Part shown: positions 1 to 8,989 of the stretch, piece by piece
Layout of the letters: each line of letters opens with the position of its first letter
Position numbering within the stretch: position 1 is the stretch's first letter
NCBI RefSeq assembly: GCF_038738535.1
Contig: NZ_CP046128.1
Span: forward strand, 682,001-746,000
Source of the DNA: Bacillus pumilus
GTDB lineage: Bacteria > Bacillota > Bacilli > Bacillales > Bacillaceae
Reading direction: 5' to 3'
DNA length: 64,000 bases
Made by a program: the position numbers and the translations under genes
Notes under the pieces: generated by a model
What the model saw: the letters and a program-made list of their open reading frames with translations, nothing else
Told to the model about the DNA's origin: nothing
Database searches by the model: none

Positions 1-34
1 TTGCTTTAATGATTTTTTCTTTTTTTTCGTTCAT
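1..34 (-). CDS. yerO: TetR/AcrR-family regulator, first 11 codons only (YerO-like)
   Basis: Partial gene cut by the window start. The reverse strand opens with ATG at 34 and reads MNEKKEKIIKA, the usual start of a TetR-family DNA-binding domain (helix 1 runs 'KEKIIxAAxxLF'). An AAGGGG-type ribosome site precedes it. It is divergent from the swrC RND pump gene, and B. subtilis has the TetR gene yerO next to swrC. Role as the local repressor of the pump is inference; only the N-terminal tail is visible. Confidence 0.6.
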   Translation of the reverse strand, partial: MNEKKEKIIKA

Positions 35-86
35 GAAATAAGGCCCCTTCAGCTTTAGAATGTTACGTCAAACGCAAGTGAAATGG

Positions 87-139
87 TTGACGGCATTGTA
101 TATCACCGTTTATTATGATATAGAATGACCAGTCAGTCA
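87..139 (+). promoter_or_regulatory. swrC promoter with TetR-type operator
   Basis: TTGACG (87-92) and TATTAT (111-116) are separated by 18 nt and form a sigma-A promoter. Just downstream, 126-139 reads TGACCAGTCAGTCA, with outer arms TGAC/GTCA forming a dyad typical of TetR/QacR-type operators. It lies between the divergent TetR gene and swrC, over the expected transcription start, so a repressor bound there would block pump expression. Operator assignment is inference from position and symmetry. Confidence 0.55.
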
Positions 140-165
140 ATACATAAAGGAAAATGGAGGACATA

Positions 166-3100
166 ATGAATTCGATCATCAATTTTGTATTAAAGAATAA
201 GTTCGCTGTATGGCTCATGACGATTATCGTAACAGTTGCTGGTCTATATGCCGGATTGAATATGAAACAAGAATCAATCCCGAATATCAACACTCCAGTC
301 ATTACGGTTTCTACAACGTATCCTGGCGCAACGCCGGACGAAGTATCAGATAAGGTGACCGACCCAATTGAGAAGTCTATTCAAAACCTCAACGGAGTCA
401 ATGTGGTCACATCCAATTCATTTGAAAATGCCTCATCTATTCAAGTCGAGTACGACTATAACAAAGACATGGATGAAGCAAAGAAGGAAATTGAAGATGC
501 GATTAGCAATATCAATTTTCCGGAAAATGCAGAAAAACCAAAAATTGCACGCTTTAGCATCAACGCGATTCCAATCTTAGCACTCAGCGTCTCTGGTGAT
601 AAAGAATCACTAGAAGACCTTACACAGAAAGTAGAAAACGACCTTGTTCCTTCTCTTGAAGGATTAAACGGTGTCTCTTCTGTCGAAGCTTCAGGACAGC
701 AAATCAAAGAAGTAGAATTTTCTTTTAAACAAAAGAAATTGAAAGAATACGGTTTAGATGAAGAAACCGTCCAAAACATGATCAAAGGCTCTGATGTCAA
801 CGTACCATTAGGTCTATACACATTTGGCAACAAACAAAAATCAGTTGTCGTGGACGGCAATATTTTAAGCGTCAAAGATTTGAAAAACATGCGAATCCCT
901 GTCACACCAAGTGCAAGCGGCGGTGCGGGAAGCGCTGGAGCTGGGGCACCTTCCAGCGGCTCTGAAAACCCAGGTGCGCAAGGTGCAGAGCAGCAGGCTG
1001 GAAATGCTAGTCAGCAGCAAGCAGCAGCTCAGCAGCAAACTGGTGGAGGAGCAGCAAGCGGTCAATCTGTAGAGCTGCCGACGATCAAGCTTTCTGAAAT
1101 TGCGGATATTAAAGTAGTAAAAGATGCAGAATCGATCTCTAGAACGAATGGAAAAGACAGCATCGGTCTGCAAATTGTCAAAGGCTCTGATGCCAATACT
1201 GTGAGTGTGGCAGAAGAAGTGACAAAAGAGCTTGAGAAATTCAAAAAAGACAACAAAGGAATCAAAGTAAGCACGACATATGATCAAGCAGAGCCGATTA
1301 AAGAGTCTGTCAGCACAATGCTGAACAAGGCAATCATCGGAGCAATCTTTGCGATCATTATCATTATGTTGTTCCTTCGAGATATCAAATCAACATTAAT
1401 TTCGGTCATCTCTATTCCGTTATCTCTGTTGATTGCTGTTTTATTATTAAATCAGCTTGATATTACATTAAATATCATGACACTTGGTGCCATGACCGTC
1501 GCCATTGGGCGTGTGGTCGATGACTCGATTGTGGTCATAGAAAATATCTATCGACGAATGGCGTTAAAGGATGAACCGTTAAAAGGCAAAGCACTCGTCA
1601 GAGAAGCCACAAAAGAAATGTTTATCCCGATCATGTCTTCGACGATTGTGACGATTGCGGTATTCTTACCGTTAGCATTAGTAGGTGGAATGATTGGTGA
1701 ACTATTCATCCCATTTGCCCTAACGATTGTGTTTGCTTTACTTGCTTCACTGCTTGTCGCCATTACGATTGTTCCAATGATGGCACACAGTCTATTTAAA
1801 AAGGACCTGTACGGCACAGCGAAAAAAGTAAAAGAGCATAAACCAAGCAAGCTTGCTGGCGGTTATAGACGTGTACTCAATTGGACACTGAACCATAAAT
1901 GGATCACATCAGGAATTGCCATTCTTATGCTCGTCGGAAGCTTATTCTTAGCACCACTTGTCGGTGTCAGCTTCTTACCACAGCAAGCAGATAAGACGGC
2001 GATGGTAACATATACACCTGAACCTGGACAAACGAGAGAACAAGCAATCGATGAAACGAAAAAAGCAGAAGAATACTTGATCAAACGTGACCATGTCAAT
2101 ACTGTTCAATATTCACTAGGTTCTTCAAATGCGCTTACAGCAAGTGTAGGCGGCAACTCGAACGGTGCGTTATTCTTCGTACAATATGATGAAGACACGC
2201 CAAACTTTGATAAAGAAAAAGATAAAGTGGTCAAAGCCCTGCAGGACAAAACGTCTAAAGGGGAATGGAAATCACAAGACTTCTCATCTGCTGGCGCAAG
2301 CAATACAGTAACGTACTATGTCTACGGTGACAAAGTAAGCGATATTGAAGGCACAGTAAAAGATGTCGAGAACATCTTAAAAGATGAGAAAAACTTAAAA
2401 AATGTCAGCACAAGCTTATCTGAGAAATACGATGAATATACGTTTAATGCAGATCAAGAAAAACTAGCGAAGCTGGGTCTAACTGCTTCACAAATCGCTC
2501 AAGCGATTGCCCCTCAAAATAGTGAAACAACACTGACGAAAGTCACAGAGGACGGCAAAGAACTTGATGTGAAGCTTCAAACCGAAAAAGACGAATATAA
2601 GAGCAAAAAAGATTTAGAAAATAAAAAGATCACAACACCAACAGGACAAGAAGTCCGGATTGGTGATGTCGTAAAAGTAAAAGATGGTACGACAGCAAAT
2701 ACGGTGACAAAACGTGATGGAAAAATCTACGCAGAAGTGTCTGGTGACATGACAACAGACAACGTCTCAAGTGTGACACAGGATGTTCAGAAGAAAGTCG
2801 ACAAGCTTGATGTGAAGTCTGGCGTAACGATTGACACAGGCGGCGTAAGTGCGGATATTGAGGAATCCTTTACACAGCTTGGACTTGCAATGCTTGCAGC
2901 GATTGCCATTGTGTACCTCGTTCTCGTCATCACATTTGGCGGAGGTCTTGCACCATTTGCGATTCTCTTCTCACTTCCATTTACGATTATTGGCGCACTC
3001 GTTGGATTGTTTTTAGCAAAAGAAACCATCAGCTTAAACGCTATGATTGGATTGCTTATGCTGATCGGTATCGTTGTGACAAATGCCATTGTGTTGATTG

Positions 3101-3384
3101 ACCGAGTGATTCATAAAGAAAAAGAAGGTCTTTCAACAAGAGAAGCTTTACTTGAAGCAGGAACAATAAGATTACGTCCCATCTTAATGACTGCACTTGC
3201 GACGATCGGTGCACTGCTGCCACTCGCATTAGGATTTGAAGGCGGAAGCCAGATCGTATCAAAAGGACTTGGCGTGACCGTGATCGGCGGTTTAACAAGT
3301 TCTACACTTCTCACATTGGTCATCGTCCCAATCGTGTATGAAATTTTAAGCAAGTTCAGACGTAAGAAAAAGTACGCTGAATAA
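166..3384 (+). CDS. swrC: RND (AcrB/HAE1-type) efflux transporter SwrC
   Basis: 1072-aa inner-membrane proton-driven RND exporter. The N-terminus begins MNSIINFVLKNKFAVWLM (TM1), followed by the first large extracytoplasmic domain, a TM2-TM6 block around residues 390-540, TM7 near 570, a second porter domain, and TM8-TM12 after residue 900, which is the standard duplicated RND layout. Residues about 245-305 are a Gly/Ala/Ser/Gln-rich low-complexity insert inside the first extracytoplasmic domain. In B. subtilis SwrC exports surfactin and supports swarming; that function is from family knowledge. The start at 166 is chosen over the in-frame ATG at 154 because GGAGG (156-160) sits correctly ahead of 166. 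A strong terminator follows. Confidence 0.93.
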   Translation: MNSIINFVLKNKFAVWLMTIIVTVAGLYAGLNMKQESIPNINTPVITVSTTYPGATPDEVSDKVTDPIEKSIQNLNGVNVVTSNSFENASSIQVEYDYNKDMDEAKKEIEDAISNINFPENAEKPKIARFSINAIPILALSVSGDKESLEDLTQKVENDLVPSLEGLNGVSSVEASGQQIKEVEFSFKQKKLKEYGLDEETVQNMIKGSDVNVPLGLYTFGNKQKSVVVDGNILSVKDLKNMRIPVTPSASGGAGSAGAGAPSSGSENPGAQGAEQQAGNASQQQAAAQQQTGGGAASGQSVELPTIKLSEIADIKVVKDAESISRTNGKDSIGLQIVKGSDANTVSVAEEVTKELEKFKKDNKGIKVSTTYDQAEPIKESVSTMLNKAIIGAIFAIIIIMLFLRDIKSTLISVISIPLSLLIAVLLLNQLDITLNIMTLGAMTVAIGRVVDDSIVVIENIYRRMALKDEPLKGKALVREATKEMFIPIMSSTIVTIAVFLPLALVGGMIGELFIPFALTIVFALLASLLVAITIVPMMAHSLFKKDLYGTAKKVKEHKPSKLAGGYRRVLNWTLNHKWITSGIAILMLVGSLFLAPLVGVSFLPQQADKTAMVTYTPEPGQTREQAIDETKKAEEYLIKRDHVNTVQYSLGSSNALTASVGGNSNGALFFVQYDEDTPNFDKEKDKVVKALQDKTSKGEWKSQDFSSAGASNTVTYYVYGDKVSDIEGTVKDVENILKDEKNLKNVSTSLSEKYDEYTFNADQEKLAKLGLTASQIAQAIAPQNSETTLTKVTEDGKELDVKLQTEKDEYKSKKDLENKKITTPTGQEVRIGDVVKVKDGTTANTVTKRDGKIYAEVSGDMTTDNVSSVTQDVQKKVDKLDVKSGVTIDTGGVSADIEESFTQLGLAMLAAIAIVYLVLVITFGGGLAPFAILFSLPFTIIGALVGLFLAKETISLNAMIGLLMLIGIVVTNAIVLIDRVIHKEKEGLSTREALLEAGTIRLRPILMTALATIGALLPLALGFEGGSQIVSKGLGVTVIGGLTSSTLLTLVIVPIVYEILSKFRRKKKYAE

Positions 3385-3394
3385 GAATAAGAGG

Positions 3395-3422
3395 AATCCC
3401 CGCTCATTGGCGGGGATTTTTT
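3395..3422 (+). terminator. Rho-independent terminator after swrC
   Basis: Stem AATCCCCGC (3395-3403) pairs with GCGGGGATT (3410-3418) across a 6-nt loop and continues into a T run. It overlaps the stop of the converging nucleoside hydrolase gene and may serve both strands. Confidence 0.9.
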
Positions 3423-4374
3423 ATGTTGAAATCTGACAAACAGCTTTTCTCATGAGCTCTTCAAATGCTTGGAAAAAGGCATCACGATCGACATGGTCAA
3501 TCACTTGTATTGACTTTCCTTCTGGATGCTCTTCGGTACGTCCTTGCTTTGGCGTCTCGGTATAAACGATCGCGCTCACTTCCTTTGAATGGGTAAATGA
3601 TGAAGAAGCAAGAGTCATCGTTGTCAGCACGTCCCATAGGTAATAGGTCGAATTCGTTTCATGATGAATGAGCGGTGGACAAAAGGCGTAGCACTGACCA
3701 ATAAAATCAATTCCAATGTGAGAACGAAGGGAAGCCCAGCGCTGACGCACATCAAGTGTAAGCGGAACTTGATTCGTGCTTTCAAGTGCGACCATTTCAA
3801 TAGGAAAGCGTTCCTGGAAGACAGTGCTGACAGCATAAGGGTCCCAAAATGCATTCCATTCTGCTGTCCCATCATGCTCGGGTTCCTCAACATTGCCTTT
3901 TTCAATAAACGTACCGCCCATCCACACCAATTTCTCAATTTGATTAGAGATTGAAGGATCTTCTTCTAAGGCGCGTGCAAGGTCTGTGAGTGGGCCTGTA
4001 AAGAGCAGCGTGACAGGTTCTGCTGCCTTTTTAACGGTTTCGATTAAATGAAGGTGTGCTGGAAGCTTGGACACTTTTGTATCTACAATGCCTTTCTCGT
4101 TTAGAATAGGTAAGGCATCTACATAAAAAGCATGCATGCGCCACTCTTTCGGAAAAGGATTGACGCCTCTAGAATTTGAAGCAGCGATTTCAATTTCATA
4201 GGGGCTAAATCGATCAATGATTTTTTGAGACGCACTGAGAGCAGGCTCTAAATAACAATCAGCAGGAATCACAGACGTCCCGATCACTTTCAGATGTTCC
4301 ATTTGAAGGAGAAGAAATAACGAGACGAGGTCATCAACACCGCCATCATGATTAAAATAGACAGGCTTTTTCAT
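3421..4374 (-). CDS. Nucleoside hydrolase (IunH family)
   Basis: 317-aa inosine/uridine-preferring nucleoside hydrolase-type protein, predicted to cleave the N-glycosidic bond of ribonucleosides in the cytoplasm for salvage. The N-terminal calcium/ribose-binding motif is NHDGGVDD (residues 8-15), against the usual DxDxGxDD: the first Asp is Asn. Further family segments are LLFTGPLTDLA (middle), WMGGTF, and ETNSTYYLWDVLT near the C-terminal active-site His/Asp region. ATG at 4374 has AAAGGATGG upstream. It stands alone between swrC and dgkB, where B. subtilis has no such gene, so it looks like a lineage insertion. Exact nucleoside preference cannot be read from sequence. Confidence 0.85.
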   Translation of the reverse strand: MKKPVYFNHDGGVDDLVSLFLLLQMEHLKVIGTSVIPADCYLEPALSASQKIIDRFSPYEIEIAASNSRGVNPFPKEWRMHAFYVDALPILNEKGIVDTKVSKLPAHLHLIETVKKAAEPVTLLFTGPLTDLARALEEDPSISNQIEKLVWMGGTFIEKGNVEEPEHDGTAEWNAFWDPYAVSTVFQERFPIEMVALESTNQVPLTLDVRQRWASLRSHIGIDFIGQCYAFCPPLIHHETNSTYYLWDVLTTMTLASSSFTHSKEVSAIVYTETPKQGRTEEHPEGKSIQVIDHVDRDAFFQAFEELMRKAVCQIST

Positions 4375-4473
4375 CGCATACCATCCTTTAGAGCGTTTTC
4401 TTTTATCTTATCAGAATGCTTTCTTGCTGAGTGAAATGTGGCAGGAGATTTCTCATATTAGCTGGTTGTTCTG

Positions 4474-4501
4474 TTGCCATTTTCAAATCTCATAGTATAA
4501 T
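4474..4501 (+). promoter_or_regulatory. sigma-A promoter for dgkB
   Basis: TTGCCA (4474-4479) and TATAAT (4496-4501) with a 16-nt spacer, 55 nt ahead of the dgkB start codon. Confidence 0.65.
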
Positions 4502-4555
4502 TAAAGGTTGTTAGTGGTGAAAATAGATTGCATAATGAATATAGGATGATGATGA

Positions 4556-5464
4556 ATGAAACGTGCTCGAATTATATACAATCCGACATCTGGGCGTGAA
4601 CTCTTCAAGAAGAATTTGCCGCAGGTTTTGCAAAAATTTGAACAAGCTGGCTATGAAACATCTTGTCATGCAACCACATGTGCAGGAGATGCGACACAAG
4701 CAGCTGAAAAAGCTGCACAGAGAGACTTTGATTTAATTGTAGCAGCAGGTGGAGACGGCACGATCAATGAAGTCGTCAACGGACTAGCACCGCTTGAAAA
4801 AAGACCAAAACTAGGAATCATTCCTGTTGGAACAACAAATGACTTCGCAAGAGCACTTGGCATTCCACGAGAAGGTGTTTTAAAAGCGACAGATGCCATT
4901 ATTGATGGTGTAGCGAAGCCGCTTGATATCGGTAAAGTCAACGGCCATTATTTTATTAATATTGCAGGCGGCGGCCGGTTAACAGAGCTCACTTATGAAG
5001 TGCCTAGTAAGCTGAAGACAATGCTTGGACAGCTTGCTTATTATTTAAAAGGCATGGAGATGCTTCCTTCTATCCGCCCGACAGAAGTCGAAATTGAATA
5101 TGACGGCAAATTGTTTCATGGAGAAATCATGCTGTTTCTTGTTTCACTCACAAATTCAGTAGGCGGCTTTGAAAAGCTAGCGCCAGATTCCATTTTAGAT
5201 GATGGAATGTTTGACCTGATTATTTTAAAGAAGGTCAATTTAGCAGAAGCCATTCGAGTAGTCAGCCTTGCACTACGAGGCGAGCATATTCATGATAACA
5301 ATGTCATCTACGCAAAAGCGAATCGCGTGAAGGTAGATGTAAAAGATAAAATGCAATTAAATTTAGATGGCGAATTCGGCGGCATGCTGCCAGGTGAATT
5401 TGAAAACCTGTATCGTCATATAGAATTTATAGTGCCAAAAGCAACAGCTGAAAAAATAGGGTAG
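4556..5464 (+). CDS. dgkB: Diacylglycerol kinase DgkB
   Basis: 302-aa soluble diacylglycerol kinase that phosphorylates diacylglycerol released during lipoteichoic acid synthesis, returning it to phosphatidic acid. The N-terminal DAGK catalytic domain shows the nucleotide-binding GGDGTINEVVNGL (residues about 66-78) and the IPVGTTNDFARAL segment that follows. The C-terminal half has the beta-sandwich with LNLDGEFGG near the end, typical of DgkB/YegS-like enzymes. Length matches B. subtilis DgkB (YerQ), which is likewise directly upstream of rlmCD. The gap to rlmCD is about 60 nt with no terminator, so the two are probably cotranscribed from the promoter at 4474. Confidence 0.93.
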   Translation: MKRARIIYNPTSGRELFKKNLPQVLQKFEQAGYETSCHATTCAGDATQAAEKAAQRDFDLIVAAGGDGTINEVVNGLAPLEKRPKLGIIPVGTTNDFARALGIPREGVLKATDAIIDGVAKPLDIGKVNGHYFINIAGGGRLTELTYEVPSKLKTMLGQLAYYLKGMEMLPSIRPTEVEIEYDGKLFHGEIMLFLVSLTNSVGGFEKLAPDSILDDGMFDLIILKKVNLAEAIRVVSLALRGEHIHDNNVIYAKANRVKVDVKDKMQLNLDGEFGGMLPGEFENLYRHIEFIVPKATAEKIG

Positions 5465-5524
5465 AGATTGAACTTGGTTCCTTATGGCGCCAAGTTTTTC
5501 TTTGCAAATGAGGTGATAAAATTG

Positions 5525-6919
5525 GTGAAAATGAAACCGCCTGTTGAAAAGAATGAATACTACAATGTAACCTTCGAAGACTTAACGCACGAAGGTGCAG
5601 GTGTAGCGAAAATTGAAGGGTTCCCTGTCTTTGTACCGAATGCCCTTCCTGACGAACAAGGGAAAATCAAAGTCACACGTGTCAAAAAAGGATTTGCTTT
5701 TGGACGACTCATGGAGCTGACAAAGGAAAGTCAGCACAGGCAAGATGCGCCATGTCCTATCTACAAGCAGTGCGGAGGCTGTCAAATTCAGCATATGAGC
5801 TATGAAGGCCAGCTGCTATTTAAACAGAAACAAGTAAAGGACGTTTTAGAGCGGATCGGCAAGCTTGATATGAGCCGTGTAAAAGTTCATCCTGTACTAG
5901 GCATGGAAGACCCTTGGAATTACCGAAACAAAGCACAAGTTCCAGTTGGCGAACGGGAAGGCGGACTTGTTGCAGGATTTTATCAGCAGCGTACCCATGA
6001 AATCATCGATATGGAAAAATGTTTGATCCAGCAATCAGAAAATGACGAAGTGGTACAGGCGGTAAAAGACATATGCAATGTGTTTGGCATTAAAGCATAT
6101 AACGAAGAGCGGCACAAAGGCTGGCTGCGTCATGTCATGGTTCGCTATGGTATTGCAACAGGTGAAATGATGGTTGTGTTTGTCACTAGAACGGCTGACT
6201 TTCCGCAAAAGCAGCAGGTGATTGAGCAGATTATAGCACGCTTCCCACATGTTCGGTCAATTGTGCAAAACGTGAATTCAAAGAAAACAAATGTCATTTT
6301 CGGAGATGAAACGACCGTTTTATGGGGAGAAGAATACATTTATGACACGATTGGCGACATCAAATTTGCCATTTCAGCCCGCTCGTTTTATCAAGTGAAC
6401 CCAGCTCAAACAAAAGTGCTTTACGACAAAGCGCTTGAATATGCAGAGCTGCAAGGTGAAGAAACCGTGATTGATGCGTATTGCGGAATCGGTACGATTT
6501 CCTTATTTCTCGCCCAAAAAGCAGGCAGAGTATATGGCGTAGAAATTGTGCCAGAAGCAATTGAAGACGCAAAACGCAACGCTGCCTTAAACGGAATCAA
6601 CAACGTCGAATTCGCAGTCGGTGAAGCAGAAACCGTCATCCCAAATTGGTATAAAGAAGGCATCAAAGCAGACACCCTCGTCGTCGATCCGCCAAGAAAA
6701 GGCTGTGACGAAGCACTGCTTGACACCATTTTAAAAATGAAGCCAAACCGAGTTGTTTACGTGTCCTGTAACCCAGGAACGCTTGCTCGTGATTTGCGTA
6801 TTCTTGAAGATGGTGGGTATGTGACAGAGGAAGTACAGCCTGTGGATATGTTTCCGCATACGAGTCATGTGGAGACGGTAGTATTGATGTCAAGGGTGAA
6901 AGTTAATACGATGTTTTAG
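5525..6919 (+). CDS. rlmCD: 23S rRNA (uracil-C5)-methyltransferase RlmCD
   Basis: 464-aa SAM-dependent methyltransferase of the RumA/TrmA family; the B. subtilis homologue (YefA) makes m5U at two 23S rRNA positions. An N-terminal TRAM RNA-binding domain (residues 1-65) is followed by the Fe-S cysteine set [15 protein letters not shown], a central fold, the SAM motif [14 protein letters not shown], and the catalytic region ending in DPPRKGC and [13 protein letters not shown] (nucleophile Cys in SCNP). GTG at 5525 is chosen because GAGGTG (5510-5515) is spaced 9 nt away and the product starts [10 protein letters not shown] as in B. subtilis; TTG 5522 and ATG 5531 are alternatives. An accessory patch begins right after it. 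Confidence 0.93.
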   Translation: MKMKPPVEKNEYYNVTFEDLTHEGAGVAKIEGFPVFVPNALPDEQGKIKVTRVKKGFAFGRLMELTKESQHRQDAPCPIYKQCGGCQIQHMSYEGQLLFKQKQVKDVLERIGKLDMSRVKVHPVLGMEDPWNYRNKAQVPVGEREGGLVAGFYQQRTHEIIDMEKCLIQQSENDEVVQAVKDICNVFGIKAYNEERHKGWLRHVMVRYGIATGEMMVVFVTRTADFPQKQQVIEQIIARFPHVRSIVQNVNSKKTNVIFGDETTVLWGEEYIYDTIGDIKFAISARSFYQVNPAQTKVLYDKALEYAELQGEETVIDAYCGIGTISLFLAQKAGRVYGVEIVPEAIEDAKRNAALNGINNVEFAVGEAETVIPNWYKEGIKADTLVVDPPRKGCDEALLDTILKMKPNRVVYVSCNPGTLARDLRILEDGGYVTEEVQPVDMFPHTSHVETVVLMSRVKVNTMF

Positions 6920-6947
6920 GGATAAAAAAGTTTATAAATAAAGGGTT

Positions 6948-6998
6948 TCCGTGATTTGAGATCTGGTTTCAAACCAGCAGGATGATCACGGATTTTTA
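6948..6998 (+). terminator. Terminator after rlmCD
   Basis: Outer stem TCCGTGAT (6948-6955) / ATCACGGA (6985-6992) plus an inner hairpin CTGGTTTcAAACCAG, followed by a T-rich tract. It marks the right edge of conserved chromosome before the accessory patch. Confidence 0.7.
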
Positions 6999-6999
6999 T

Positions 7000-7015
7000 T
7001 TTGTGGGAACTTATC
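7000..7015 (+). repeat. Left copy of 16-bp inverted repeat bounding accessory patch
   Basis: TTTGTGGGAACTTATC at 7000-7015 recurs on the opposite strand at 8990-9005 with one mismatch. The copies face inward and enclose the frameshifted small gene, the DUF6037-like gene and the HNH-like gene. No flanking target duplication was seen. Confidence 0.5.
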
Positions 7016-7081
7016 CAAGATAGGTTAGATGATCAAGAAGATGATATGGATATTGACGTGGTAAGTTGGCACGATTGCTAG
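7001..7081 (+). pseudogene. 26-codon open remnant (possible antitoxin-type C-terminus)
   Basis: This stretch reads LWELIQDRLDDQEDDMD and continues to SWHDC before TAG at 7079. The acidic composition and a 'VSWxD' ending resemble the tails of RelB/ParD/Phd-type antitoxins, but it is too short to assign. There is no ribosome site or start. It lies inside the left boundary repeat and is most simply a gene remnant. Low confidence. Confidence 0.25.
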
Positions 7082-7145
7082 CAAAAAAGTGGATAGTTGA
7101 CAAGATGACTAACGAAATCAGCATAGGTGTCGTTGGTGACAAGAA

Positions 7146-7369
7146 TTGAAAACAAGAGAATTTTTAAATATAATTACAGATTATAAACTTGCTAATGAAA
7201 TTAGAAAATTTGTAGATGTTCTGAAGGGAAGTAGTAAACTGATAAAGAAACCATTCAATGGATGTTGGAAAAGGCTGATTGGATTGATCCTACAATCTCA
7301 ATCGAGGATGAATTATTTGGAACAAGAGAACATCTCAAAACTAATGAAAAAAGAAGAGTTCATTGGTAA
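7146..7369 (+). pseudogene. Small unknown gene broken by a one-base deletion
   Basis: The frame opened by TTG at 7146 reads MKTREFLNIITDYKLANEI and onward to SSK at 7238, then degenerates. The next frame takes over at once as TDKETIQWMLEKADWIDP and continues through FGTREHLKTNEKRRVHW to TAA at 7367-7369. Restoring one A to the run at 7236-7238 joins both halves into a sensible protein of about 74 aa. It is therefore either a single-base frameshift pseudogene or a sequencing error in a homopolymer. The gene ends 14 nt before the DUF6037-like gene and was probably cotranscribed with it. I do not recognise the family. Confidence 0.55.
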
Positions 7370-7383
7370 GAAAGGAGAAAAAA

Positions 7384-7995
7384 GTGCTTGAAAATCTAAA
7401 AACTTTAAAAAATGATATGGTAAATAAAAATTGGACTATTAGTAGCTTTTGGTTTACTTATAAGAGAGTAAGTTATGTGGTTCTAGTAAAAAGATTTGTT
7501 GGTTCAGAAAAAAGAATTAATCGATACGCATTGGTAAAACTTCATTTTATGAAAGTCAATGATTTGACTACAAATTTAATTGTTGAAGCAAATGTAAATG
7601 GACTACTAATAGATACAAAAACTTTACGTGAATTTTTCGGGATTGAATTTACAGAAAATTTAGGAGATATTATTAAACAATTTACGAATCAATTAGCGGA
7701 GTCAATACCAGAAGAGATTCCAACTTCAGTTACTGATATAGAAAAGTCTGCTATGGTTGAATCTTTGAGTAAAAGTGATTCTGAAGATCCCAATAAAATA
7801 TATTGTAATAGAGTCGGTAGAAATAGTGGAAGTCGAAGCGAATTTAATTCTGATAAAACTAAATTGCTTAGGCCTTCTTTATATAAACATTTTGAAAATG
7901 ATTCAAGTATTAGTTTCTTTTACTCTACAGAAAAAGAGCGTTGTAATGATGATGCAACAATCTTGAAGAATTTCTCAAATAATAAATCTTTATGA
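7384..7995 (+). CDS. DUF6037-like protein of unknown function
   Basis: 203-aa soluble protein, no signal or membrane segment. Conserved-looking blocks are LKNDMVNKNWTISSFWF near the N-terminus, RYALVKLHF, the central DTKTLREFFGIEFTENLGDI, and a C-terminal SDSEDPNKIYC followed by DKTKLLRPSLYKHF. I associate this pattern with DUF6037, an uncharacterised family scattered in accessory regions of bacteria; that label is from memory. GTG at 7384 is chosen over an upstream in-frame TTG (7363) because AAAGGAG (7371-7377) lies 6 nt ahead. It follows the frameshifted small gene by 14 nt. Lys/Asn-rich and AT-rich compared with neighbours, consistent with horizontal transfer. A defence or immunity role is only a guess from position. 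Confidence 0.6.
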   Translation: MLENLKTLKNDMVNKNWTISSFWFTYKRVSYVVLVKRFVGSEKRINRYALVKLHFMKVNDLTTNLIVEANVNGLLIDTKTLREFFGIEFTENLGDIIKQFTNQLAESIPEEIPTSVTDIEKSAMVESLSKSDSEDPNKIYCNRVGRNSGSRSEFNSDKTKLLRPSLYKHFENDSSISFFYSTEKERCNDDATILKNFSNNKSL

Positions 7996-8077
7996 TGGGG
8001 ATATTTTGTATGGAAACTCTTAAAAAATAATAGAAAACCTAATATCACTTAAACAAGAAACATTAAAGAAAGTATAG
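7988..8077 (+). other. Possible coding remnant between the two accessory genes
   Basis: Reading from 7988 gives LYDGDILYGNS, a TAA at 8021, then KIIENLISLKQETLKKV to TAG at 8075. Both halves look protein-like and the stop sits in an A/T run, so this may be the tail of a decayed gene. No start site is visible and nothing firmer can be said. Confidence 0.2.
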
Positions 8078-8093
8078 TTAAGGTGGCGATATG

Positions 8094-8978
8094 ATGTATA
8101 AACTAAAAAAATGTGCCCTGTGTGGTGAGGAGACTAACTTGGAGTTGAGCCACATTGTTCCCAAAATGGTTATGCGTACGCTTAAGAAAACTGCCGCGGG
8201 CAACATCCGGAATTCTGAAAATCCGAATATCCCCGCTCAGGATAGCGAAAAGCACTATATGCTCTGTGGAAACTGTGAGGATTTATTCAGCGAAAAAGAG
8301 ACGTACTTTGCTAACACTCTCTTTCACCCATACATAAAGAAGGAAAAGATGAAATTTGATTACGACAGCAAGCTTTTCTATTTCTTAACGTCCTTGAGCT
8401 GGAGAAGCCTTTACTTAGATCTGATCGATTTCACAGAAAACCACGTGGTCGGCATTGATGCCTTGGAATGCTTGATATCTTGTGAAAAGATTATGAAAGA
8501 TTATCTGCTTAACAATAGGAATAATATAGAAACAATCGAACACCACTTATTTTTCTTTGATGAGATAAGGGAAATCACAGGCAATACTGAGATGGCTGAG
8601 TTAAGGCCACATGTAACATTTCACAGGGGTATAACTAGCTATACCTTTTGCTTCGAAGATGATGGCACGTATGGGACTATTACAAATATGATGGGAATTG
8701 TACTCATTACCCTTTATAAAAAAGGAAGTCGGGAAAAATGGGAAGGGACAGAAGTTCTAAACAGTATTGGCAGTATTGAAGCAAAAGACCAAAAAATAAT
8801 CAGTGTAGTGGGAAACGAATTCACAAATATCCTAAAAACAGCTCAGGTTGCCTCGAACTCAATAAGAGAAAAGCAAATGGGGAAGATGATAGAAAACTTA
8901 AAAAATAAGGCAGATAAAATAAAAGTTTATCCAGTCTTCCGAGATTGGCAGAGTGACTGTAAGTTGAATAAAAAATAA
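8094..8978 (+). CDS. CxxC / SHIVP zinc-binding protein (HNH-like, unknown)
   Basis: 294-aa soluble protein. The N-terminus carries CALCGEE, then LELSHIVPKMV, then a second pair in LCGNCEDLFSEKE (residues about 6-70): two CxxC knuckles around a Ser-His-Ile-Val-Pro core, the arrangement of degenerate HNH/treble-clef folds. The rest (residues 80-294) is mixed alpha/beta with no motif I can name. A true HNH nuclease would need a second His or Asn that I cannot place, so catalysis is uncertain. AAGGTGG (8080-8086) fits ATG 8094 slightly better than ATG 8091. It sits between the inward-facing 16-bp repeats, next to a DUF6037-like gene, in what looks like an insertion site after rlmCD. Confidence 0.6.
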   Translation: MYKLKKCALCGEETNLELSHIVPKMVMRTLKKTAAGNIRNSENPNIPAQDSEKHYMLCGNCEDLFSEKETYFANTLFHPYIKKEKMKFDYDSKLFYFLTSLSWRSLYLDLIDFTENHVVGIDALECLISCEKIMKDYLLNNRNNIETIEHHLFFFDEIREITGNTEMAELRPHVTFHRGITSYTFCFEDDGTYGTITNMMGIVLITLYKKGSREKWEGTEVLNSIGSIEAKDQKIISVVGNEFTNILKTAQVASNSIREKQMGKMIENLKNKADKIKVYPVFRDWQSDCKLNKK

Positions 8979-8989
8979 GATGTAACAAT

